Below, in pieces: positions 35,331 to 43,605 of a stretch of 64,000 bases of DNA. The DNA is taken from NCBI RefSeq assembly GCF_019903425.1, contig NZ_JACHUZ010000013.1:252087-316086 (forward strand). The letters are read 5' to 3'. This stretch comes from Vreelandella halophila (lineage in GTDB: Bacteria > Pseudomonadota > Gammaproteobacteria > Pseudomonadales > Oleiphilaceae). The notes beneath the pieces were generated by a model. That model did no database searches, was not told where the DNA came from, and saw nothing but the letters and a program-made list of their open reading frames with translations. Made by a program: the position numbers and the translations under genes. Position 1 is the stretch's first letter. The number at the start of each line of letters is the position of its first letter.

Positions 35331-37556
35331 CTACAGGTCATCGTTCAGCGAGATCATCTGGGTCTTGCTGATGCGGTGCCTGTAGATCTCGCGCAGGTAC
35401 TTGATCGCCTTCTTGATGTTGTCCCGGTTCAGCCGGATGTCATTGATCGAGACGAAGTTGCTCCGGTCATGGCACATCTCCCGGTACTTCTTCTCATACA
35501 TCGGCTTGATGGCGTACCAGTTGGTGTCGAGGATCTTGGCCGGATTCTCAAACTCGTTGAGCATCTCATCCACCAGCTGCTCATCGAACTCATCGTTCTT
35601 GATGAATTGGAGCATGCTGCGATCCAGGGTGTCATCAAAACGGGCACTCTCATTCGCGAAGCAGCGCTTGATGTAGGCCGTAATCAGGGTGAGGAAGTCA
35701 TCACTCAGGCACGGGCTCTTGACCACCAGGGTGGTCAGCGAGAGGTTCGCCGAGGCCCCGATCACCAGGGCGTAGCGCTTCAGAGTGGTGTTCGGGAAGA
35801 GCGCGTTCAGGTGTGTCTTGAGCCGATTCAGGTCCACATAGGAGAGTTTGTAGTCCTTGGGCAGCGACACGATCGAGACAATGGACGAGCAGTTCTGGAA
35901 GAAGTGCAAGTCGCTCAGGGTCTCGGCGTTGTAGCCTGAGTCCCGGAAGCGCTTGAGCCGCTCGCGGTAACGCTCGGACTCGATCGGCAGCAGGCTCACG
36001 CCCTCGATGGCCTGGGTGACCTTGTTGAAGTGCGGCAGGTCGATGGACCGATAGAAGAGGTCATCAATGTCCAGCCGCGACTCCTCATCGAAGCGCCGCC
36101 GGTCTCCCACATCCTGGGGCGTGGTCGGCACCACGGATTCCGCATAGGCCACCGCCACCGGTCCGGCCAGGCTCATGAACAGGTCGTTGGCGTCCAGGCG
36201 AATGGTCTCGCCAATGTCCACACCGGCACGGCGGAAGTAGTCCTCGTCGTAATCGGTGGTCACCGCCTGGGCCGTGAGGATGTTGAAGATCTGCTGGGAG
36301 ATGTACTGGTTGGCGTACTTCTCCATGGCGTTCACATCCACGTACTGGATGTTGCCGTCATCCGTCTGCTCGGCGTAGCGCATGATGTCGTTGGAGATCA
36401 GCATCATGGCGTTCCAGGGCCGGATGCGGTTCATCATGTTCTCGTCGCTGGTCTCCTCCGTGTCGAAGTTGTAGGAGAAGTCCCACTCTTCAGAGAGGTA
36501 CTTGCACAGCAGGCGCCCGGCGTTAATATGCAGCGCCTCGGACATCTCCACTTGGTTGTCTTGGATATTGGGCAGGATACAGATGCCGCTGGTGAAAATG
36601 GGCTCGAAGATGAAGGCATGATCCTGATTCTGGAGGCCAGTGTCCTCCAGCTTGGGGTCAAAGGTCTTGCGCATGTAGGCGTATTGCTGCGCCAGCCCGA
36701 ACTCCGAGGCCATGCCTGAACCAGTGCCGCCACCAGCGGAGAAGATGTAGAAGTAAAGGCGTGACTGGTTCGCCTTGATACCGCAGGAGTCGATCAGGTA
36801 GGAGTGGATGAACTTCCAGTCCTCGTTGCTGAACTGCTGGGTATCCTTGTTGAGGATGATCTTTGCCAGGTACTGGCCGAGGATGGGCGCGTTACCCGCA
36901 CCACCGGCGTGAACCTCGGAAAGGTCCATGATCTTGAGCTTGTTGTAGTCGTCCAGGAGGTAGTTGTCGTCCTCCTTGTTATGGGTCAGCTGGATGCGGC
37001 CCTCGATGTCCTTGTCCAGATCCCCCAGCATCACCATGGGCTCGATCAGGAACACCGGTTTCACCGAATTCGGCGTGGGCAGGTTGAGGCTGTTGCGGAT
37101 CCAGCGCATCGGGCCCACTTCCTTCTCGCGGCTGCGCCGCTCCTCGCTGTTCAGCTCCTGCAGGTAATAGGTCCGGGCACTGTGCACCAGTGCGGCGACA
37201 TCCAGCGCGATATTGGAACCGCACCGGCCCAGCCCAATCAGGCATACGGACGGGAAGACCTGATCATTACGCCCGGTCTTGTCCGGCGCCGCACCGGTAA
37301 TGGTGTTGGGGAACACATTGGCCCGGAGCTCGTCCAGATTCGAAAGAATCTGGTCAAGATCCTTCTCAGTGAAGTACATATAGGGCTCCGGTGACGTGCT
37401 GCTCTGACCACCAGAGCCCGTGCGGCGGCGCGTTCCGCCCGACTTGCCTTTACCGCTGGATTTCGCCTGACTGGCACGGCCACTCTTCTGTTTGGCGGTG
37501 GTCTCTTCGGCCGCCTGCTCCGTCTGCTCTTCCCCGGTCGTATTCGACTCGCTCAT
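35331..37556 (-). CDS. FtsZ/tubulin-superfamily protein (Tubulin_2/FtsZ-like class)
   Basis: 741 residues, about twice the length of FtsZ. Residues 1-58 are low-complexity, basic and Ser/Gly/Lys-rich. A Rossmann-like start SVCLIGLGRCGSN (103-115) and the tubulin signature SAGGGTGSG (273-281) define a nucleotide-binding core. A later RLDAND segment lines up with the FtsZ T7 loop NxDxxD, keeping both Asp residues though the Asn is Arg, so GTP hydrolysis across a polymer interface is possible. A further 250 residues follow with no recognised domain. There is no signal or membrane segment. It stands alone, divergent from a PLP decarboxylase gene. It is clearly not the cell-division FtsZ, and its role is unknown. 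Confidence 0.8.
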   Translation of the reverse strand: MSESNTTGEEQTEQAAEETTAKQKSGRASQAKSSGKGKSGGTRRRTGSGGQSSTSPEPYMYFTEKDLDQILSNLDELRANVFPNTITGAAPDKTGRNDQVFPSVCLIGLGRCGSNIALDVAALVHSARTYYLQELNSEERRSREKEVGPMRWIRNSLNLPTPNSVKPVFLIEPMVMLGDLDKDIEGRIQLTHNKEDDNYLLDDYNKLKIMDLSEVHAGGAGNAPILGQYLAKIILNKDTQQFSNEDWKFIHSYLIDSCGIKANQSRLYFYIFSAGGGTGSGMASEFGLAQQYAYMRKTFDPKLEDTGLQNQDHAFIFEPIFTSGICILPNIQDNQVEMSEALHINAGRLLCKYLSEEWDFSYNFDTEETSDENMMNRIRPWNAMMLISNDIMRYAEQTDDGNIQYVDVNAMEKYANQYISQQIFNILTAQAVTTDYDEDYFRRAGVDIGETIRLDANDLFMSLAGPVAVAYAESVVPTTPQDVGDRRRFDEESRLDIDDLFYRSIDLPHFNKVTQAIEGVSLLPIESERYRERLKRFRDSGYNAETLSDLHFFQNCSSIVSIVSLPKDYKLSYVDLNRLKTHLNALFPNTTLKRYALVIGASANLSLTTLVVKSPCLSDDFLTLITAYIKRCFANESARFDDTLDRSMLQFIKNDEFDEQLVDEMLNEFENPAKILDTNWYAIKPMYEKKYREMCHDRSNFVSINDIRLNRDNIKKAIKYLREIYRHRISKTQMISLNDDL

Positions 37557-37790
37557 GACCTGATACCCGTCTCTGTGCCGCGCTGAATAGATGGTACATT
37601 ACTGGATTTTCACCCTCTATCAAGATAGCTTCCCCCACGCATTTCGCAATCCTCCGGTTGCAATTCGACACATACCAGCACGCAGCACCAGAAGCGGCGG
37701 ATGCTGGTCTGGCGTAAGCTCAGTCCTTATACTTTCTGGTTTGGGCACCTGACGATGAACGCCCTGCAACTCACCGGAGCCCGAGCAGTC

Positions 37791-39461
37791 ATGAGCGGCC
37801 AGAGAAAAACCGCACAAGCCAGTCTGGAGGCGATGTACCGGATCTTCACGATCCCAGAGGCCCCGGATTCGACGCTCAGCCGTTTGGATCAGGACATATC
37901 CCGGAACCTGACTGGCTTCCTGCAGGACCACATCGTGGCCCTGGAGCGCGAGATGGGCGAGATGGAGAAAGACTTTCAAGAGCCTCGCGTTCCGGAAAAG
38001 CCCATCTTCGTTTCCGAGCAGGCCCAGTTTCTTCTGGACAAGCTGGTCTCCCAATCCGTCCACACGGCCTCACCCAGTTTTGTGGGGCACATGACCTCGG
38101 CCCTGCCGTACTTCATGCTGCCGCTTTCCAAGATCATGATCGCCCTGAACCAGAACCTGGTTAAGACCGAGACTTCCAAGGCCTTCACCCCGCTGGAGCG
38201 CCAGGTACTGGGCATGCTTCACCATCTGGTCTACGGCTGTGAGGACGCCTGGTACCGGCAATGGATGCATGACCCGCATCACGCGCTCGGGGCCATGTGC
38301 TCCGGGGGTACCATCGCCAACCTCACGGCACTGTGGGTAGCCCGTAACCATGCCTTCCCCCCTGAGGGCGGATTCAGGGGGGTACACCGTGAAGGACTCT
38401 TCCGCGCGCTGCGTTTCTACGGTCATGAAGGGGCCGCGGTACTGGTATCCGAACGGGGCCACTACTCGCTCACCAAGGCGGCTGATGTTCTCGGGATTGG
38501 GCGTGACAGCCTGATCCCCATTGCCACGGATGCCGACAACCGCATCGACCCGGACGCCCTGCGTGACCGCTGCCTGGAGCTCCAGCGCCAGAAGATCAAG
38601 GTTCTGTCGATTGTGGGTATTGCCGGCACCACGGAAACAGGGCATGTGGACCCACTGGAGACCCTGGCGGATATCGCGCAGGAATTCCGCGCCCACTTCC
38701 ATGTGGATGCGGCCTGGGGTGGACCCACCCTGTTCTCCCGCCAGCACCGGTACCGGCTCAATGGCGTCGAGAAGGCGGACTCGGTCACCATTGATGCCCA
38801 CAAGCAGCTCTACACGCCCCAGGGCGCGGGCATGGTGCTGTTCCGGAATCCGGCCTCGGTAAGCGTGATCGAACACCACGCGCAGTACATCATCCGCAAG
38901 GGGTCCAAGGATCTGGGCAGCACCACGCTGGAAGGCTCACGCCCCGGCATGGCCATGCTGATCCACTCCGGGCTGCGCATTATCGGGCGGGAAGGGTACG
39001 AGATCCTGATCGATCAGGGTATTGAGAAGGCCCAGTCCTTTGCGGCCATGATCCGCGGGCACGATGACTTCGAGCTGATCACCGAGCCCGAGCTCAACAT
39101 CCTGACCTACCGCTACTCACCAGCCCGGGCCCAGGAGGCCCTGGCGCAGGCGGACGAAGTGGCGGCTGAACGCATCAACGCCAGCCTCAACCGCATCACC
39201 CGGTTCATCCAGAAAACGCAGCGGGAGCGCGGCAAGTCCTTTGTTTCACGGACACAGCTGGAACCGGCCCAGCACAACCACTACCCCTGCGTGGTATTCC
39301 GGGTCGTTCTGGCCAACCCGCTGACCACCCACGAGATTCTCAGTGACATACTGGAAGAGCAGTCGGGCATCGCGCGCGAAGAGCGTATTGCGGGAGAGCG
39401 CCGGGCCCTGGAGTCGGCCGTCGCGTCAGTGCTGGAAGGGACGGAAAAGGCGGCTCAGTAG
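37791..39461 (+). CDS. panP: PLP-dependent decarboxylase, PanP-type aspartate 1-decarboxylase
   Basis: 556 residues from ATG 37791; earlier in-frame ATGs at 37701 and 37755 are possible, as no start has a perfect ribosome site. It is a group II PLP decarboxylase: CSGGTIANLTAL, the pyridine-stacking His region, VDAAWGGP and the PLP lysine in IDAHKQLYTPQGAG. The N-terminus TAQASLEAMYRIFTIPEAPDSTL matches the PanP family, which makes beta-alanine from aspartate for pantothenate in bacteria lacking PanD. A glutamate or cysteine-sulfinate substrate cannot be excluded. Confidence 0.8.
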   Translation: MSGQRKTAQASLEAMYRIFTIPEAPDSTLSRLDQDISRNLTGFLQDHIVALEREMGEMEKDFQEPRVPEKPIFVSEQAQFLLDKLVSQSVHTASPSFVGHMTSALPYFMLPLSKIMIALNQNLVKTETSKAFTPLERQVLGMLHHLVYGCEDAWYRQWMHDPHHALGAMCSGGTIANLTALWVARNHAFPPEGGFRGVHREGLFRALRFYGHEGAAVLVSERGHYSLTKAADVLGIGRDSLIPIATDADNRIDPDALRDRCLELQRQKIKVLSIVGIAGTTETGHVDPLETLADIAQEFRAHFHVDAAWGGPTLFSRQHRYRLNGVEKADSVTIDAHKQLYTPQGAGMVLFRNPASVSVIEHHAQYIIRKGSKDLGSTTLEGSRPGMAMLIHSGLRIIGREGYEILIDQGIEKAQSFAAMIRGHDDFELITEPELNILTYRYSPARAQEALAQADEVAAERINASLNRITRFIQKTQRERGKSFVSRTQLEPAQHNHYPCVVFRVVLANPLTTHEILSDILEEQSGIAREERIAGERRALESAVASVLEGTEKAAQ

Positions 39462-39721
39462 AGCGCCTGCTCCTCCTCCAGAACATCCTCGATCACGTCC
39501 AGGAAGATCTCATCCGCCTCACTGTGGGCCTCCGGAATCCGCACAATGGTCTGGGCGCTGATCTCCCGGGCAATCTGTTCCCGGGCGTCGCGCTCCTGGC
39601 GGTGCTCACGGGCAATCTCCATACAGCGCGCAGCCACGGTGGGTTCGCTCAGGACCTTGCGAATGAAGCCCCGGAGCTCATCAATGATCTTCTGCTGGCG
39701 GCTTTCAGTGGGCGTTGTCAT
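39455..39721 (-). CDS. Small uncharacterised helical protein
   Basis: 88 residues from ATG 39721, with AGGAG 6 nt upstream. The protein is highly charged and predicted to be almost all helical (QQKIIDELRGFIRKVLSEP, then REHRQERDAREQIAREI), ending in an acidic tail. I recognise no family. It overlaps the convergent decarboxylase by 7 bp. The good ribosome site supports a real gene. Confidence 0.6.
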   Translation of the reverse strand: MTTPTESRQQKIIDELRGFIRKVLSEPTVAARCMEIAREHRQERDAREQIAREISAQTIVRIPEAHSEADEIFLDVIEDVLEEEQALY

Positions 39722-39781
39722 CAATCTCTCCTGACTGGGGGCGGTTGCTGGATGATCAGTTCGCCCCAGTATAGCAATGCA

Positions 39782-41356
39782 TCAGACGAAAATGCCGCGC
39801 AGCGTGAAATAGAACATGGCGGCCAGCAACCCGGAAGCCGGCACCGTGATCACCCAGGCGGCCACGATCTTGAGCATCAGATGGCGCTTGACCATCTCCT
39901 CCTGGTAGATCTTCTTCAGGCGCTTGCGTTCCTTCTTCTTCAGGCGTACTTCCGTCTGCTTTTCCTTTGTCTGGCGGATCATGGCCTCCATCTCTTCGAT
40001 GGACGCCCGGCGGAAATCATCCAGAAACGCCTGCAGCTGCTCCCGGTCGTTCCCCTGGTGATGCTCCAGGATGCCGTGCAGGCGACTGGCGTAGTTGGTC
40101 TTGAGGAATTCTCGCAGAAAGCCGACCCCGAAGACGGCACCCAGCGCAATGTGTGTGGAGCTCACCGGCAGCCCCAGCTGAGAGGCGATGATCACGGTAA
40201 TGGCCGCCGCCAGAGCAATGCAGTAGGCGCGCGTCTTGTCCAGCTCCGTGATCTCGCTGCCCACAGTTTTGATCAGACGAGGCCCGTAGAGAGCGAGCCC
40301 CACTGCCAGACCCACGGCGCCCAACAGCATGACCCACAGCGGAATCGGTGCCTGGCCGGCGATGTCACCGCTGGTGATGGCCTCGTTGATGGCCGCAACC
40401 GGGCCAATGGCATTGGCCACGTCATTGGCGCCATGGGCAAATGAAAGCAGTGCCGCCGCGAAGATCAGCGGGATGGTGAACAGACCGTTCACGCCCTCGG
40501 TGCTGTTGGCCATGGTCGCGGCCTGGCGCACGATACTGGCGCGCACTATCAGGAAGGCGGCGGCCGCCACCAGCAGGCCCACGCCGGCGGCCTCGAGGAA
40601 GCTGGCATCCCAGATCTCGGGCAGCGCCTTGATGACCAGATAGGTGGCAAAGGCCCAGGCCATGACCGCAATCAGCCAGGGCACCACCCGGCGCGCCGCC
40701 ATTACCCGGTCCTGTTTGTACAGCACGGTCAGCTTGATCAGATAGAGGAAGGCGGCGGAAATCAGGCCACCCAGCATCGGCGAGATGACCCATGACGCGA
40801 CGATGCTGGCCATCACGCCCCAGTTCGCAATGGCCAGCCCACCGGCAGCCAGCCCGGCCCCGAGCACGCCACCCACGATCGAGTGCGTGGTGGAGACCGG
40901 CGCACCCAGTATCGTTGCCAGATTGAGCCACATGGCGCCGGCCAGCACCGCGCCAGTCATCAGCCATATGAAGTTGCGGGGGTCACCCACCATCTCCGGA
41001 TTGATGATGCCGCCCTTGATGGTGCTGATCACCTCGCCGCCGGCGATCAACGCACCCGCCGCCTCGAAGATGGCGGCGATGATGACCGCCCCAGTCATGG
41101 TCAGGGCCCCGGACCCAACCGAGGGCCCGACGTTGTTGGCCACATCGTTGGCCCCGATATTCATGGCCATGTAGCCGCCGAAAAGCGCGGCTACCAGCAG
41201 CAGCGGGGAACCTGGAACGCTCAGCCCTCCGAAATGCATGAAGGCCCAGATCAGGAGCAGGAACAGGCTCCCCACACCCAGACGGAAAAGACGGGCGGCG
41301 GAGGCATCGGAGGCAAGGTAATCGGCAGTGGCGTCAGGTACGGCTGGCTGAGTCAT
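39782..41356 (-). CDS. PiT family inorganic phosphate transporter
   Basis: 524 residues with about ten to eleven membrane segments and the two PiT signatures: MNIGANDVANNVGPSVGSGALT in the first half and FAHGANDVANAIGPVAAIN in the second. Such carriers move phosphate with H+ or Na+. A charged cytoplasmic stretch (about 420-490, with KEKQTEVRLKKKERKRLKK) precedes the last membrane segment. It lies upstream of tatABC in the same direction but with a 169-bp gap on the tat side, so it is a separate unit. Confidence 0.93.
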   Translation of the reverse strand: MTQPAVPDATADYLASDASAARLFRLGVGSLFLLLIWAFMHFGGLSVPGSPLLLVAALFGGYMAMNIGANDVANNVGPSVGSGALTMTGAVIIAAIFEAAGALIAGGEVISTIKGGIINPEMVGDPRNFIWLMTGAVLAGAMWLNLATILGAPVSTTHSIVGGVLGAGLAAGGLAIANWGVMASIVASWVISPMLGGLISAAFLYLIKLTVLYKQDRVMAARRVVPWLIAVMAWAFATYLVIKALPEIWDASFLEAAGVGLLVAAAAFLIVRASIVRQAATMANSTEGVNGLFTIPLIFAAALLSFAHGANDVANAIGPVAAINEAITSGDIAGQAPIPLWVMLLGAVGLAVGLALYGPRLIKTVGSEITELDKTRAYCIALAAAITVIIASQLGLPVSSTHIALGAVFGVGFLREFLKTNYASRLHGILEHHQGNDREQLQAFLDDFRRASIEEMEAMIRQTKEKQTEVRLKKKERKRLKKIYQEEMVKRHLMLKIVAAWVITVPASGLLAAMFYFTLRGIFV

Positions 41357-41525
41357 GAGTCACCATCTTCAAGGTCGGACCGATGATTGCAGCCGCACTA
41401 TAATGGACACTGTCACAAAAATGAAACGTGGTTTATTGTCGCGTTCGCTTGCCGCATATCCCCTCAGCCATTAATTCCTTTGATGCCAGAGGGTTGTGCA
41501 GCACCATCATCCGCCACGCCAGCTC

Positions 41526-42293
41526 TCACCCGCTGCCTCGCCAACGCACAACAAGAATTGAGATTTCATAGAGGCCCAGCACCGGAATCCCAAGCGCCAA
41601 CTGCGAAACCAGGTCCGGTGGCGTTACCAGTGCCGCCGCGCCAAACACGAGGACCACCATGTGCTTCCGGAAGGCCCTGAGCCCTTCCAGATCCACCATA
41701 CCGGCTCGCGCGAGCAGCAGGACCACCAACGGCAGCTCGAAACTCAGCCCGAACACCATGATCAGCTGGAGCACCAGCGACAGGTACTCACTCACGCGCG
41801 CCTCCAGTTCCACGGGCATCCCGCCGACGGTATTCCCGCTGCTCTCGAACCCCACGAAGAATTCCCACGCCAGCGGAAATACCCCATAGAAGGCGACGGC
41901 CGCGCCTACCGTGAACAGTACGGGCGTGCACCACAGAAAGGGGCGCATGGCTCGGCGCTCATGCTGGTACAGCCCCGGCACCAGGAACTTCCAGACCTGG
42001 TTCAGGATTAGCGGCATGGCCACGAAAACCGCCACGAAGAGTGACAGTTTCAGGTGCGTCACGAAGGCTTCCTGCAACCCCGTGTAGATCATCCGCCGAT
42101 CCTGGTTGTCACCAAAGGCCTCGACCAAGGGCTGGGTCAGGAACGCGTAAATATGTTCCGAGAACGCGTACGCCACCCCGAAAGCCCCCAGACAGAAGAC
42201 AACCACGCGCAGCAGGCGCCGGCGCAGCTCCATCAGGTGGGTCAGCAGCGGGGCCCTTGAGAGGTCCAGCACCTCGTCCCCAACCTCACTCAT
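41526..42293 (-). CDS. tatC: Sec-independent protein translocase TatC
   Basis: 255 residues with six membrane segments. The N-terminal HLMELRRRLLRVV and the conserved FVTHLKLSLFVAVFVAMPLILNQVW and GFSSGNT-like/Glu-containing loop regions are those of TatC, the signal-peptide receptor of the twin-arginine system. It overlaps tatB by 4 bp. Tat substrates in the window include the PhoX-like protein and the lipoprotein at 19.6 kb. Confidence 0.95.
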   Translation of the reverse strand: MSEVGDEVLDLSRAPLLTHLMELRRRLLRVVVFCLGAFGVAYAFSEHIYAFLTQPLVEAFGDNQDRRMIYTGLQEAFVTHLKLSLFVAVFVAMPLILNQVWKFLVPGLYQHERRAMRPFLWCTPVLFTVGAAVAFYGVFPLAWEFFVGFESSGNTVGGMPVELEARVSEYLSLVLQLIMVFGLSFELPLVVLLLARAGMVDLEGLRAFRKHMVVLVFGAAALVTPPDLVSQLALGIPVLGLYEISILVVRWRGSG

Positions 42294-42646
42294 TGCTCTG
42301 TCTCCCGTTCGCCCTGGCCTGAGCGCTCCTCGATTGCTCTCGACCAGGCAGCTTCCGCATCATGGTGCGGCTGCGCGTCCCCATGCGGGGCGGTCATGCG
42401 CATGGCTTCCCGGACTTCCTCCGGTAAGAGCTCATGGCGTTCACCCTGCGCCTTCTCCGGATGGCTCGCGGCATCAATCTCCTGCTCCAACCGGGTAACA
42501 CCGTTCATCGCATCACGGTAGAGCCGCCGCCCCTTCTGCACCGCGCCACCGATGGTGCGGGCCAGTCCGGGCAGCTCCCGGGGCCCGACCACCAGCAGTG
42601 CAAGCACCGCCACAAACAGCAACTCGCTCCAGCTCAGGTCAAACAC
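42290..42646 (-). CDS. tatB: Sec-independent protein translocase TatB
   Basis: 118 residues: a single N-terminal membrane helix (MFDLSWSELLFVAVLALLVV), the GPRELPGLARTIG hinge, an amphipathic helix and a disordered tail. This is the TatB pattern, the partner of TatC in the receptor complex. It follows tatA by 6 bp and overlaps tatC by 4 bp. Confidence 0.94.
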   Translation of the reverse strand: MFDLSWSELLFVAVLALLVVGPRELPGLARTIGGAVQKGRRLYRDAMNGVTRLEQEIDAASHPEKAQGERHELLPEEVREAMRMTAPHGDAQPHHDAEAAWSRAIEERSGQGERETEQ

Positions 42647-42652
42647 GCCAGC

Positions 42653-42931
42653 TCACTCCTCCGTCGCGGCGCCCCGGCGGCTCGCATTGGCTTCCTTGCC
42701 GGGGGCATCCGCTCCGGCCTCCTCCTCCGGGGCTGCGGTACTGTCGGGCAGTGCTGCGCTCGCAGCGCCCTCACCACGGCCGCTGCCGCCAGTATCACCA
42801 TCCCCGACGCCACTGCGAAAACTCTTGATGCCTTCAGCCAGATCCCCCATCAATTGCGGAATACGGCCACGGCCGAACAGCAGCAGGAACAGCAGCACAA
42901 TCAGGGCAATCTGCCAGAATCCCAGACTCAT
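42653..42931 (-). CDS. tatA: Sec-independent protein translocase TatA
   Basis: 92 residues: a short membrane helix followed by the conserved FGRGRIPQLMGDLAEGIKSF amphipathic helix, then an acidic Gly/Ala tail. TatA oligomerises to let folded proteins cross the inner membrane. First gene of tatABC. The tail is longer and more acidic than in E. coli. Confidence 0.95.
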   Translation of the reverse strand: MSLGFWQIALIVLLFLLLFGRGRIPQLMGDLAEGIKSFRSGVGDGDTGGSGRGEGAASAALPDSTAAPEEEAGADAPGKEANASRRGAATEE

Positions 42932-42988
42932 AACGGTTCTCCCTTGATCGGGCGAAAAGTGGCCCCATCCGGAGCCACTCCCGGCTTG

Positions 42989-43558
42989 TCAGGCCAGTTC
43001 CGGCTTGCGCCCGGGGCGCACAACACCGCAGGCCACCAGCAGGCTGAGCCCTCCCGCCATCAGGAAGAGCGCGGATGTCTCCGGAACCTGGGAAACCGAC
43101 ATCTCGTAGCTGAAGCTGCCGCCGGTCTGGAACCCGTCACCAACACCGCCCAGTGCCAGGGTATAGACCGCCCCATCGGCCAGGTCTGTTTTCAGGAACT
43201 CAAAGGGCCCGTAGAACGGGTTATTCCCGTCCACATAGGCGAGGTCAGCGAAATCCCCGTTGTTACTGAACGCCAGCGCATCGCTGAATGACGCCACCTC
43301 GCCCCGATAGAGGCTGACCCCCATGGTGGTGTCGCCGGAGACACTGACACTCAACGTCTCACCGGGGCTCCCGGTCAGCGTCCAGAAATCCACGCCGTTG
43401 CCGGTGGCGGACTCGGTCAGCCAGGCGTCGTTGGCGTCGACATCCCCGGAAAAGGTGCCGCCACCGGTAACATCGCCGGTGACCGGCATGGCATGAACGG
43501 ATGCCGACACCGCCAGGGTGGCCAGCAGTGCGGTGAAAAAGAAGCGCTTGAACCTCAT
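42989..43558 (-). CDS. PEP-CTERM-like exported protein
   Basis: 189 residues from ATG 43558, which gives a standard signal peptide (MRFKRFFFTALLATLAVSASV, Ala-rich cleavage near residue 22). The middle is Gly/Ser/Asp-rich and beta-like, resembling pre-peptidase or bacterial cell-wall type domains. The C-terminus has VPETSALFLMAG, a hydrophobic stretch and basic residues (RPGRK), the exosortase sorting pattern with VPET for VPEP. Such proteins are tied to exopolysaccharide or surface assembly. It lies between tatA and the PhoX-like gene. Confidence 0.72.
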   Translation of the reverse strand: MRFKRFFFTALLATLAVSASVHAMPVTGDVTGGGTFSGDVDANDAWLTESATGNGVDFWTLTGSPGETLSVSVSGDTTMGVSLYRGEVASFSDALAFSNNGDFADLAYVDGNNPFYGPFEFLKTDLADGAVYTLALGGVGDGFQTGGSFSYEMSVSQVPETSALFLMAGGLSLLVACGVVRPGRKPELA

Positions 43559-43605
43559 GGCTGTTCCTCCTTGCTTTCCATTGCGTGATGTTGAATAACG
43601 GCGCC

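Noticed and set aside
41395-41430. Possible PHO box upstream of the PiT transporter
   Set aside because: GTTTCAT and GTGACAG on the minus strand match CTGTCAT at only 5 and 4 of 7 positions, too weak to call.
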